A DNA stretch of 64,000 nucleotides from Malania oleifera (taxonomy: Eukaryota > Streptophyta > Magnoliopsida > Santalales > Ximeniaceae), in the NCBI RefSeq assembly GCF_029873635.1, contig NC_080426.1, forward strand, positions 58,932,673-58,996,672, written 5' to 3'. Below, one piece after another: positions 33,452-44,629 of this stretch. The stretch's first letter is position 1, and each line of letters starts with the position of its first letter. The notes under the pieces were generated by a model. The model was not told where the DNA came from. It worked only from the letters and a program-made list of their open reading frames with translations, and ran no database searches. Both the position numbers and the translations under genes were made by a program.

Positions 33452-35743
33452 TGTGATGACCCAAAAATATATATATACGATTAAAGCACAATAATAATAA
33501 AATAATAAAAATTGTCATTAAGTTAATATCAATACAGAAGTATTTTTCTGTAAGATCCTTGATTCCATTTTTGATGCCTAAGAAAGACCTTGTCTTAACG
33601 AGTGCTTAGAGACCATTACGGCTCAATCGCTCCTTAGAGGTCGACCTGGTCAAAATGGAATTTCATAGGATAAATAGGACAGATATTGTTTGTACACGTA
33701 AATAAATATATATACATAAAATAGTATTTTGACCGACATAATTTGTAGAAATACATAATAAGATAATAATAATAATATAGGTATCATATGCGAGGCCCAC
33801 AAGACTGTGGGGCCCACATGAGTCCCAAAGTCATGTGGAGGTTTACATGAGTCTCGAAACTGTGTAGGGTTCATAAAAATCGTATGAGGATTATTGGAAT
33901 TACGTAGGATCCATTTGGGTCTCGAAGTTGTGTGGGGCCCACATGAGTTTTAAAAATTCAAATTTAATTTTTTTTCAAAAATAAATAATAAAATAAATAA
34001 ATACTAAAAATAGTTTAAAAGTAATAACAATGATAATAATAATGATAATAATGGTTAAAAATAAAATAAAATAATTAAATAAATAATTAATTAATTAATT
34101 AATGAATTAAGTAAGTAAGTAATTAATTAAAAATTGATTTAATGGGAATGGTGTCAAGCACTCCCACATGGCATCCATCCCTATCCCATACTCAACCCAT
34201 ACCTTGTCCATCCCTTGCCCATTCTTTAATTTTAAAAAAATTATAATTTCATCCATCTCCCCATACTTTTATAAATTCCATTTCTTCCCCAAAATTTCCT
34301 TATAAATAGGAAGCTCTCAACCTTCATTTTTCACAACATTTTTTCCAAGGAAGAGAAGGATTAGTGAGTGAAAGAATTTGAGGTGGAGAGAATTTTTGAA
34401 TAAGTTATCACTCACTCACTCTTTCCGATCTCATTTCTTAGAGATAGTTATTGTGTTCGTAGCACAAGGTAAAAGAAGAAGGTAAGTAAATTTTGATTAT
34501 GTTAGTTTTTTTTAAAAAAATTCATACTCGAGTTTATTTTGTAAGTAAATTTCAATTATGCTAGTTAGTTCCATAAAATTTTCATGAGTTTATTTTTTCG
34601 CATATTTAATTATACCAGCTCTATTTTAACATACTTGCATTCTTCTATTCAAAAAAATATATATATTTTTAACACAAAAATTGTGTGGCATGAGTTTTAT
34701 TTTTACATTGCATGTTTTATGAAAATATGAGTAAAGATGAGATTTTCACGATATTATTTTAAATCACATAAATTATAATAAGATGATTTTAAAATCTCTT
34801 ATGGCAACGAAAGTTCAAAGTTACAGATGTTCGGTACCGCAACTTAAAGTTTAAATGGATCAGAGTGCACCCACACTGTTTATAGAGTGGTTATTTATGT
34901 TAGTGGATTTCTTTTGAGTGCACACCTCGATCCGGACCAGGACTTAATAAGGAAAATCTCACTTAATGTTTCCGTACGTTGATTTAGTTTGGTCGGCTAA
35001 CCAGTTAAGTACAGTTTTCGGACCGCACAACCCAGTCATGGGGGTAAACATGACTTACGGCAAACAGGCCTAAGGGTGGTTTTTACAATTTATGTTTATA
35101 CATATTTAATTACGTGTACAGAGTTATTAATGATTTGAAGGAAAAGTATAAGTTTATATGAAAATGGTTATTCTTGTGCCTAAATGACGATTTAAAGGAA
35201 ACATATAAGGAGAAGTATGTGTATGTATATAATTAAATATTTTTATAGTTTTAAAGTTAAAAGTTTAATTTAACAATCACAGTATATGGTTATTAAATTT
35301 TACTGTTATAGTTGATGATAAAAGTTTTATGCATAAATTTTTAAATTTACATTTATTTTAAAAGCAGTTTTGAAGTTATAGTATTAAATATTGTTTTACG
35401 AAATTTTTAAAAAACTCATTTTGGCCACACACTAATAATAATCTTATTTACTTACTGAGCGTCGTCTTACTCCAATCATATTTTTATTTCAGATAACTCT
35501 GAAGGGCATGTCGGAAATCTGGCTTAGCAAGCATGCTGGTAGGGATAGAAAAATAAAGATTGATTAGAAATATTAGTATGATGCCAGATATTTATGCTTG
35601 TGTAATTTTTCTTCTTTTAAAATAAATGATTGTAATATGGATAATTAGTGTTCTGGTTTAATAATAATTAAGTTTATTTAATTCCGCTGTAAATCAATAG
35701 TAAAAAGTAAATATCCCAGACCCTTCGGGGTTGGGGTATTACA
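33452..35743 (+). repeat. 3' LTR of the WOX-carrying element (2292 bp)
   Basis: Aligns over its full length with 28217-30557, including the TATA box (CTTATAAATAGG, about 34300) and intron-like splice sites. It lacks a segment near 34640 present in the 5' copy. Most differences seen are transitions. Confidence 0.92.
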
Positions 35744-35878
35744 TGATCCATACTTGATCTTCACTTGGTCTATACTTGATCCTTATTTCCTGAAACACAA
35801 AAACTCAACCTTTTCAAGTTAAATTGTCCTTTGTTTGTTATCACCAAAATCGATTGAAAAACCTTGTTTAGGCCAACA

Positions 35879-36068
35879 ACATCGAATATGCTAATGCTAG
35901 ATGAAGATTAGCCACAACATTGTCATCCATCTCGTTCCATTTTTCGTTAGTTATCCCTGTTGGTCTTTCTCCAATTGTTGCTAAGCAATTGTCCTTTGTC
36001 AGAACCACTTCATCTTCAATTTCCAAAGTACCCCAATTGAACTTCTCAATTTCATACTTTGCTGCCAT
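35879..36068 (-). pseudogene. Copia gag N-terminal piece
   Basis: From ATG at 36068 the minus strand reads MAAKYEIEKFN, then a degenerate core and KDNCLATIGERPTGITNEKW and NLHLALA. This is the usual beginning of Tork-type gag. The piece is cut by the insertion at 35878 and resumes at 26533. Confidence 0.88.
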
Positions 36069-36255
36069 TATAGTAGATAAGATTTGCTCATCCACTAAAC
36101 CGGCTCCCACTTTTTCACCGTGATCAATACCGTATACGTGAACAGTATCGTAAATTAATGGAACTGTATACTTGAACAAATCTCGTATACATTCACAATA
36201 CTATAAAAGTATTCGGTGACACGCGTGAATGGTAACCCCAACCCAAAGATTGTAA

Positions 36256-36274
36256 CCTAAGGCTCTGATACCAC
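36256..36274 (-). other. Copia primer-binding site
   Basis: Minus strand GTGGTATCAGAGCCTTAGG immediately follows the LTR end; TGGTATCAGAGC fits initiator tRNA-Met. Confidence 0.88.
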
Positions 36275-36732
36275 TGTTAGGAAATTGAATGGGTAGGAAC
36301 AGTATCACACAGCTAAAATAAGAAATGAGAAAATAGGAATTGACACCAAGATTTACGTGGAAAACCTCCAAACAAATCAAGGGAAAAACCACAGGCAATA
36401 GTAGAAGGAATCCACTATGAAAAATTATGATACAACTTCTCTCAAATTAGGAGAAACTAGAAACACAGGTTACAACAGAGACACTTTGCAGAAGAGTACT
36501 TGATTTCTCTGTCTAAAGGTGGAGTTGGAGATGCTTGGGATGGATATATTCCTTCACCACCACTTCCCTATTTATAGGGGTTTTGTAAGCCTCCTTTTCA
36601 AAGTCGTCAAATGAATAGTGCAGCCACCTTTGTAGACTTGTGCGATCACCATATAAATAATACAACCATCATATGAATAGTACAGCCCCTATGTTGGACT
36701 TTTAATGCTAGAAATGACTTTATAATTCAACA
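36275..36732 (-). repeat. Copia 5' LTR (458 bp)
   Basis: Starts TGTTAGGAAATTG and ends TTCAACA. On the minus strand the CCTATAAATAGGG sequence (about 36565-36580) is the likely TATA region. Flanked on the right by GTTTG. Confidence 0.92.
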
Positions 36733-36737
36733 GTTTG

Positions 36738-38870
36738 GAGATGGGGAAAAGAAAGAAGAGGATATCATACTGTTTTGGAGGGGGGGGGTGTTTGGCAATG
36801 ATAAAGGAGCTAGCCACCACCTTTAAGGGCGTAAGACCCATCAGAACAGTTGGTGTGCATGCTAGGATATGCCAAGAAGAAGAATACAAAGGGAGGCTAT
36901 GAAATGACATCATTTTGGACTCCCCTCTTTATATATATATATTTGATCTAAGCTAACTAAAATAGTGTCATTTTGGGCTCAATCGTATATGGACACGAGC
37001 TGTGCATGGAGGGCCATGCATTGGGTGTATGAGTCTGCGCGCTTGGGGTATTTTTTTTCAATTAATTTCAAATTTTAATTTTAGCCTTTTTTCTTTTGAA
37101 TTTTTTGAAAAACCAAATCATTTTTCATCATATTTTTTTTCCCTTTGAAATTCATTTTAGTTTTATCTTTTTGGTCTAACCTTGGACAAAATGGGATGTC
37201 AACTACACCTTCTGAATAAAGAAAGGAAACTACGGAGATATGATCCTTTATGGGCTTATTACTCATACAAACTAAATGCAATAAGCATTGAATATCAAGA
37301 ATGGTGCTTCACCTAAATATAAAAAAGGATTCACGGGATGGTTAAGGGGAAACACATTTTTAAATTATCATTATATTTCATCCTTACTTTTTCGGCTCCT
37401 AGCTTAAGTAATGCAAAGATCTCCTAGAGTACAACTTGGATCCACTAATCTTTTTTGACTTTATTTTTTGATGAAATTGAGGTTGTAGATTAGTCTAGCA
37501 AATTTAGGCACAACAATTTCATTGGCATCCATTGTGGGGTCGGAAGAAATTTTGTTATGATTCTAATCACTTGGAGGTTGGTGTTTGATTTTTGACACCA
37601 ACAAATTGGTGTGCTCGGGGAATTTTGCTTCTCCCGTGATGATCCTTGTAACTAAAGGAAAAAGAAAAAAAAAAGAAATGCAAGTGAGGGCATATCAGCC
37701 CCCAAATTAAGGAACACCTTCCCTTCAAAACCCAAGAAGCAAGGTTAAAAAATAAAGCAAGAAGTCCACCTATACCTTATTGATAACAAAGATAAACTCT
37801 TGTACAAGATAAATTGCCGAACATTCAACTATTACCTTCTAGTGAGACCAGGAACAAGATGGTCCATTACTTCAATAGGATGGCCATATGAAAATTTCTT
37901 AGAGAATGCAAATTTCAGCAAATACATGGGACCATACACACACATAATCTATTTTTGTAGGGGACTTTTTATTCAATCAAATAAACTTGGGTCTCTTCTT
38001 TCAAAAAGTGGTTGTATTCTTCATTTAAAGTTTTTTCTCTACATCACCAAATTTTATTTAGTTTCTTATAATACTAAAATTATATCTAATTAACACAACA
38101 TTGGGAAAGATTCATACACTTCTTTTTCATTTTAGAAGTTAGCTATTATCAAGAAGTCAATATATCATTATTAAACATATCTTTTTATTTCAATCGAAAT
38201 TAACTGGTTAGGAAAAATTAATCAAATTGAACAACAACAATTTTAATTTACATAGATAAATTGCATTTGACTCTTTATTTATTTATTTATTTATTCACAT
38301 ATTTGAATTATTAAAGTAGTAATTAAAATTTAGGAAATTGTTCAATTGAAGTAGAAAGGCTACTTCGCTTGTAGTGCATGAAATGTAAAATTTTCATTAC
38401 AAAGAGTTTGCTAGGATTTCATGAATATAGGTATATTGTTCGACAATGTAAAATTATAATGATAATTTCTCCTTATTTGTTTTTTTTTATCCGGAAAAGT
38501 AAATGTATATTAATCAAATATGAATGTAAAAGCACACTCTGAGCATACCAGGGGACACATGCTCAGTCCCAGTCATATTGCATAACACTATAGTGAAGAA
38601 AAGAAGCTAATCATAGCTCATCTACCATGCCGTCCAAGAGTAATAGCAACATAATAAATGTAAATAACAAAAATACATTTACAATATTAGCTAATCTGAG
38701 ATTCCAATATTATTGCTTTGGAGATCCATGAAGAGTCCTTTCAAAAAGTCAGGTTTTGTATCTCATGATGATATATGTAATTGATTTAGTAGATGAGTCT
38801 CGTTCATAAATAATAGGTGAATCCACTCACACAAAGAGTGTATTCACGTCGCCATCATCCATCTCCTGCA
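36738..38870. other. Intergenic DNA upstream of the wax ester synthase gene
   Basis: No gene recognised. The sequence TTGGCATCCATTGTGGGG at about 37526-37543 resembles a Tat-type primer site in plus orientation, so the left part may be a decayed LTR. Near 38480-38560, a T-run followed by AAAAGTAAATGTATATTAAT resembles the 3' tail of plant non-LTR retrotransposon relics. Otherwise it is AT-rich. Confidence 0.4.
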
Positions 38871-38882
38871 GGGATCACAGTA

Positions 38883-38890
38883 TTATATAG
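38883..38890 (+). promoter_or_regulatory. Likely TATA box of the wax ester synthase gene
   Basis: TTATATAG, about 180 bases before the start codon. The leader downstream contains CT-rich sequence and a (CA)n(CG)n run at about 38994-39014. Confidence 0.45.
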
Positions 38891-39061
38891 CCCAGCGCAC
38901 CAGCAGCTAGCTACAGCCAGCTAAAGCAGATCTAGCTAGTACTTCTTCTACTGCAGTCCAGAGCTCCGGCCGTCATCCATCTCCTGGCCTCCACACACAC
39001 ACACGCGCGCGCGCCACTGGGCTTAATTAGGTAGCAACAGAGATAGATAAACCGGAGGTTG

Positions 39062-42000
39062 ATGGACACTGCTGCAGAAGCTGCTCTGCTTAGATGGAGG
39101 AAGAAGAAAGCCCTGAAGCCTATTCAGACGGCGGCCGGAGATGGGTTGAACGGGGTGGGCGCGGCGGAGTTAGAAGAGCCTCTGAGCCCGGCGGCACGGC
39201 TGTTCCATGAGCCAGACTTCAACGTGCATATCATAGCAGAAATAGGGAGCAAGATCCCGATCAACCCCCATACTGTCAAAGACAAGCTCCCCCATTCCCT
39301 TCTCAAGCAACCCCGTTTCTCCAGTTTGCAGGTATATATATTATATACGCTTGCTCACATTTAACTAGGACCATGCATCCGTTTTATTTATTTTTATATT
39401 TTATTTTTAATTTTAAGTTGAGTTTTTATTTTGCAGTGAATTTTCAGTCTTAAAATTGATTTTATTTTCCAAATTCAACCTGATGCCAGTTTTGGACAGT
39501 CTAGAGCCTTTTCAATTCCAAAAGTTAGCTCATAGGGTGACACTTTCCCTTACACTTAATATTGACCTCCAAATCCTTTTATAACCGATGTGGGATAACC
39601 TCAACATATACTTTCTATATATTGTGTTTTGTTCAATCTTATACAGAGTCAAAGCTGAATTTTAAACTTGAGCTCCCAAACACTAAACTTGTGTTATGGA
39701 GCATTAATTTCAGGTTATTTTTAGTTTGGACAAAACTGAGATTGTATTTGGCTGCATAAATTTGGAGATTTATACTTAAGTTTTTGTACAAATTTTAATT
39801 GAAGAAAATTAATATAATTTTATATTATGTACTATAAGATATAAGTAAAGTTTCAAAAAATAAGCTTGACATAAAAGCACCCAATCATAAGGTTTAAATA
39901 TATCAAATTAATTATTTGCATAAAAATTATTTTTGCCCAAAGTCAAATAGAAGAAAAAAAATGATCACATGACCCATTTTTCATTCTTTTTCGGCTTTAT
40001 ATTTGCTCATCTAAAAAATCTAATTTTAATGGTGCTTGCATACTTTTTATTTTTATTTTTTCATGAATTGAAAACCATCTGATATTTTTTTTTTGAATTA
40101 TCCAAAAATAGTATTTAACATTTCATTTTTGAAAATTTTAAATTATTTTCAAACATTACAGGCATGAAAATAATTTTAAAATTATTATTATGTTTGTTTT
40201 AAAAACTATTATTATTATTATTATTATTATTACTTGGAGAATGATAGCAATAGATTAAATTTGATTATAGTTAACAGTAATAATCTCTCTCCTCTCTTTT
40301 TTGCCACGTGGACTTGTAATGAAACGATGCTCAGCTTTTTCTTATTATAGTTATAAAGTTGTTAAAATATTTTAAATAATTAAAATTATAATTAATTTAA
40401 GAAAAACAATTATGAAATATTTATTACAAAAAGTAAGCCTTCTAAAAATCTTGAATTCCTAGCTTGTAAAATCCTTTTACTTGTGCATTTTTATTTTTAT
40501 TTTATTTTTGTTTTTCAAAAAAATTAAGAAAAGTCTTTCTTATTTTTTTTGTTAGTTCGTAACAGTTATATAAATAAATAGAAAAGAATAAAAAGTTTTG
40601 ACGTGGAAAATAATTTTATTTTTTTTATTTTAATTTTTTAAATAATTACAAATATGTTGTTTTAGTTTTAAATTTTTCAAATTTATATATGAAAGTTAGA
40701 AGATATTTTTTTAATAATTTTTTATATTTTAAATTTCTTATATAATATTTGAAAAATTAAAATACAACCAACTGTGTTTGGGAATATGAATTTTATGAGG
40801 ATTGGAAAGAAATTAATTCAATATAAATTTATATTACTATTGATGCTTAAAGAGTGTAATTTTTTAACTACTTGAAAATATTAAAAAAGAGAAATAAAAA
40901 CATGAAAATAAAATATGTTCTGCAATTAAACAAATCTTCAATTTTTTATTTTCCGAAATGAAATCTAAAAATTTTGAAAATAGAATCGTATTTTTATACT
41001 TTTTAAAAATATTTTGAAAATAAAAATTATTTTTCACACTAAAAGGCACTTAACCTAAAATACCTGGGCATCTCAAGAATTAGGGTTTCGAATTTCCATA
41101 TTTAACCTTGAATAGATGAAAGGGGAAGTACGAGAGAGAGGAGCTGCATAAAACAAGCCTCTGAAATGAAAATTTCATGGCGGCGCAGGTGAAGGATGAA
41201 AATGGGAACATGAAATGGGTGCCCACCAAGGTTGATCTGGAGAGGCACGTGATAGTCCCCGACCTGGATCCAAACATGGACTCCCCCGACAAGTTCGTGG
41301 AGGACTACATCGCCGACCTCAGCAAAGTCCCCGTCGACTTCTCCAAGCCCCTCTGGGACCTTCACCTCCTCAACGTCCGGACCTCGCAGGCGGCGGCCGT
41401 CGGCGTCTTACGGATCCACCACTCCCTCGGCGACGGCATGTCCCTAATGTCCCTCCTCCTCGCCTGCACCCGCAAGGCCTCCGACCCCGCTGCCCTCCCC
41501 ACCATCCCCGCCGCCAAGAAACCCGATTTCGCTCCCGCCGGCAAGGGCTATTGGTGGGGCCTCCGCCTGATATGGAACACTGTCGTCGATGTTTTCATGT
41601 TCTTGCTCACCACCCTGTTCTTGAAGGATACGGAGACACCTGTGAAAGGCGTGCCGACGCCTGAGTCTGTTCGTTGGCGATTCATTCACCGGACTGTCAG
41701 TTTGGATGATATTAAGTTGGTGAAGAACGCGTTGAATGCTGTTAGTTCATATCTTTTATTTAAGCATTTAACGTAATTTTTTGGGAGCACTATCAATTAC
41801 ATGTCACTCCCAACCGAAAAAATAAAAAATAAATAAAAATAAATTCAAAGCATTTACTTTTTGGGCAAAAAAGATTTTACAAAAAATTAATGACTTTCCC
41901 CATATTTTAAAATTTTCAGGTCTCTCTTGAGATTTCAAAAATTGAGAGGCCTTATCTCATGTTTAAAAAGTTTTAGGAAATTTTTTGAGATTTTAAAAAT

Positions 42001-44629
42001 TTTCAGGAACCTCTACGAGATTTATCAAAAAAGCACAAAACCTCTTTTGTATTTTACAAAAAGAAAATTTTTTCAAGGAAGTGCCATTATCTTTTTGTCA
42101 AACATCAAATAGGTAAAAATGTCATTTGCCCTTACTTTTTTTTTTTTTAAATTATATTAAATGAAATTTTTATCCTTTAATTTTAACTTTTAAAGGATAA
42201 GTGATAAGAAAGAAAGAAAATATTTATAGTCATGACCTACAAAAATCTTATGCCATGTAGGCTACAAATATTGGGTGAAAAGCTTATGAATTACAATCTC
42301 CTTCTCATGTCAAGTGGGTCTGTGATGATCTCGAATTATAGAAGTCACAAATCAAACCTCAAGAGAATAAAAATTTAATTGACCTAATCCCAAGTATGTT
42401 AAATAGAATTTTTTGTGAATCATGGTTAAGCAAAATAAAAATAATTGAAACTTAATTGGGTTGAGTTTGGAAATATGAATTTTAAGATTTGAATAAAAAT
42501 ACAATATTAATTTATATTAAATGCCTTTTAAATATATGCAAATTTTAATTCATGACATGAAATTTACGCTCCTAAACATTTAAAGGAGAACAAATTAATA
42601 AGAAATAATATTATTCATAATCACTGTGTCTTAGTAATTAACTAAACAGCTTTGGTTTTGGTTGTGGGCTTCACAGACCATCAACGATGTTATGATGGGG
42701 ATCACATTGGCGGCTTTGTCTCGGTATCTCAACAGGAAATATGGTGAGCTCTGGTTGATTATTTATTTATTATTTCTTTAAAAAAATTCATTTGAAACGT
42801 GAAAAATATTTTTTTTAAAAAAATATGAAGGAATATTTTTCCATATTTAATTATCAATGAACGCATGAAAAAAATAATATAATAAATCAATTAAAAAATT
42901 TTAATTATACATGTCATTAAATTTTAATTTTAAAATTTTAACTTTATGAAAACAAATTTTATTCTTAATATTATTTTTATAGAGGGAAAATATGATAATC
43001 GAAACCACATTTTTGTTTTGGTCATTTTTTTTTTTCCCCCTTTTTGATAACGTGAGAACACCACGCACCATTGTGTTACATTGGATGTTATAGTGCAGCA
43101 TCAAACTCATGGGGTGAAAGCCGCCACTCATTAACACAATTTTTCAAACCCGTGAACTTACCTTTAATAATATCCTTGATTTCAACATAACTTAATGTGT
43201 ATGCATTACATGCGAATGCAAAGTGGGTTTTTTGCTGAGACATTCTCCCATTTTACAGGCGAGAGGAAGAGAGCACGGGGGTCAGCAGAAAAGAAAAATC
43301 ATCTCCCAAAAAATATGCGTCTCAGATCGACTCTTCTTGTTAATACCAGACCCTCTGCTGGCATCCATGTGAGTAATCTTTCTCTCTAGCTCTTTTAATG
43401 CCCCGTTTGGGTGTTTTCTTTCACATTTTCCTCTTTCTTTGAACACATAAATACAAGACGACTGAATTTAGTAATTAGCCATTCTTTGAACAAGTACAAA
43501 GAATGTAAAACCAATGGGCAAAAAAAAAAAATGTTTCGAATGAATGAATATGAATTAGATGGTTTATCATAGGCTAGGATTCACAAGAATATGATATTAT
43601 AGTTTTGAAAATCGATACAAAATTGATAGAATGCAAATTAAGTTATCAAAATTGGAGCTCTTAATTAATTAATTTTTTTCGTGATGGACTTGTGCATGCA
43701 GGCTTTGGCAGAGATGATGGAGAAGGGAACAGAAGCCAAATGGGGTAACCACATCGGTTACGTTCTTCTACCCTTCCCTGTGGCAGTGCGTGATGATCCC
43801 TTGGACTACGTTCGCACAGCTAAAGCCATTATTGATAGAAAGAAGCATTCTCTTGAAGCTATAGGCACTTCTTACATTGCTGATTTTTTTGTCAAGTTGT
43901 TGGGCATCAAGGTACGTACGTTTTACCTACTAATTAATTAATCCTTCCAACATCTAATTAAGCACATTTAATTGCATGCATGCATGCATAATAGAAAATA
44001 TGAGTGGGGGCGTAGAAAATGAATCAATCAGCTTTCTCGCTTGCCAAACAGGCTGCAGCCATATTGTTTCATAGAGCTCCCACTTTCACCACGATGGGCT
44101 TCTCAAACCTAGTTGGACCCGTGGAGGAAGTTTGTTTCTATGGTCATCCATTGGCTTACCTTGCTCCTGGTTGTTTTGGACAACCTCATGTAAGTATTTA
44201 CTTTCAAACCAAAGCTGCCTTCTCTCTCTCTCTCACTGAGAAGATATGAATTATTTTCTCACTCTTCATTTATCAAAGTTATTTCAAGCATTAGATGGAG
44301 GTTTTGTTAAAATATATTTCTCTTTCTTGCACGATACCATAAAAAACAAAATACTAAACCTATTTTCAGAGAAAATAATCTCCCCGACCAAATGGATTGA
44401 CCCTATAAAAAATAGAAGTGCGTAGAATGATGTGAGTTTGTCTCTTCAACTTTTGCTACAGGCACTGATGATAAATTGTCAAAGTTACATAAACAAAATG
44501 ACTTTAATACTCTCGATTGATGAGAACACCATTCCTGATTCTCATGACCTTTGTGATGACATTGAAGAATCACTAAAGCTTATCAAGGAGGCAGTGATTG
44601 TGAAAGGGCTTGCAAAGCGTGATGCATAA
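39062..44629 (+). CDS. WSD1-like: Wax ester synthase / diacylglycerol acyltransferase, WSD1-like, 7 exons
   Basis: Exons: 39062-39331, 41189-41740, 42677-42743, 43259-43368, 43702-43911, 44052-44189 and 44462-44629. All introns are GT-AG and phases agree, giving a 504-residue protein, a normal length for the family. The N-terminal part has LSPAARLFHEPDFNVHIIAEIG. The acyltransferase motif HHSLGDG (HHxxxDG, residues 167-173) is intact, after KPLWDLHLL. A hydrophobic segment at about 214-235 (IWNTVVDVFMFLLTTLFL) could anchor it in the endoplasmic reticulum. TINDVMMG, LLVNTRPS and the late NLVGP region are also family-typical. The enzyme joins fatty acyl-CoA to a fatty alcohol (wax ester) or diacylglycerol (triacylglycerol), mainly for cuticular wax. 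No stop or frameshift is seen, and it is the only conventional intact host gene here. Confidence 0.95.
41858..42137. mobile_element. Possible MITE relic in intron 2 of the wax ester synthase gene
   Basis: Imperfect terminal inverted repeats: GGGCAAAAAAGATTTTA at the left end and, as reverse complement of the right end, AGGGCAAATGACATTTTTA. The interior alternates short pieces like TTTTAAAATTTTCAGG. It resembles the element at 46100-46424 in terminal sequence. A target duplication is not clear. Confidence 0.35.

Larger units (their letters stand above)
28217..35743 (+). mobile_element. LTR retrotransposon carrying a WOX-like homeobox gene instead of pol
   Basis: The LTRs (28217-30557 and 33452-35743) both start TGTGATGACCC and end GGGGTATTACA. 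The whole is flanked by exact TGATC duplications (28212-28216, 35744-35748), proving a single insertion event. A tRNA-Met-type primer site follows the 5' LTR and TGAGGGGAGA precedes the 3' LTR. The TTCGAGGACGAAATTTTTA just before that tract is typical of Del/Tekay-like Gypsy elements. The 2.9 kb interior has no gag beyond perhaps 21 codons and no pol. It contains a probable SINE, a minisatellite, a TATA box and a WOX-like reading frame. The first 205 or so LTR bases differ by about 15 substitutions, so the insertion is not very recent. Confidence 0.93.
26534..35878. mobile_element. LTR-like element (probable solo LTR) with CAGACGTCTG array, split
   Basis: Begins TGAAATTAGGAATAGC and ends GGCCAACA. 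The flanking bases ACACC (26529-26533) and ACATC (35879-35883) look like a target duplication with one change. Without the inner retrotransposon it is about 1.8 kb. It shares with 13763-16046 the opening CCCAAGAGGGGGTG segment, a GGTTCGGC...CCTACGTCCTC...TTCCACTATA block (26999-27075) and the closing TTATCACCAAAA segment. No coding sequence. Confidence 0.7.
12873..36732 (-). mobile_element. Tork-like Ty1/Copia retrotransposon split by nested insertions
   Basis: The LTRs at 12873-13389 and 36275-36732 are similar over their length and flanked by an exact 5-base duplication GTTTG (12868-12872 and 36733-36737). On the minus strand the order is LTR, tRNA-Met primer site, gag, zinc knuckle, protease, integrase, reverse transcriptase, RNase H, polypurine tract, LTR. 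This is the Copia order. Frameshifts, stops and a changed catalytic residue show it is dead. Without its three insertions it would be about 5 kb, a normal Tork/Tnt1 size. The insertions occupy 13763-16046, 19491-26481 and 26534-35878. Confidence 0.92.
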
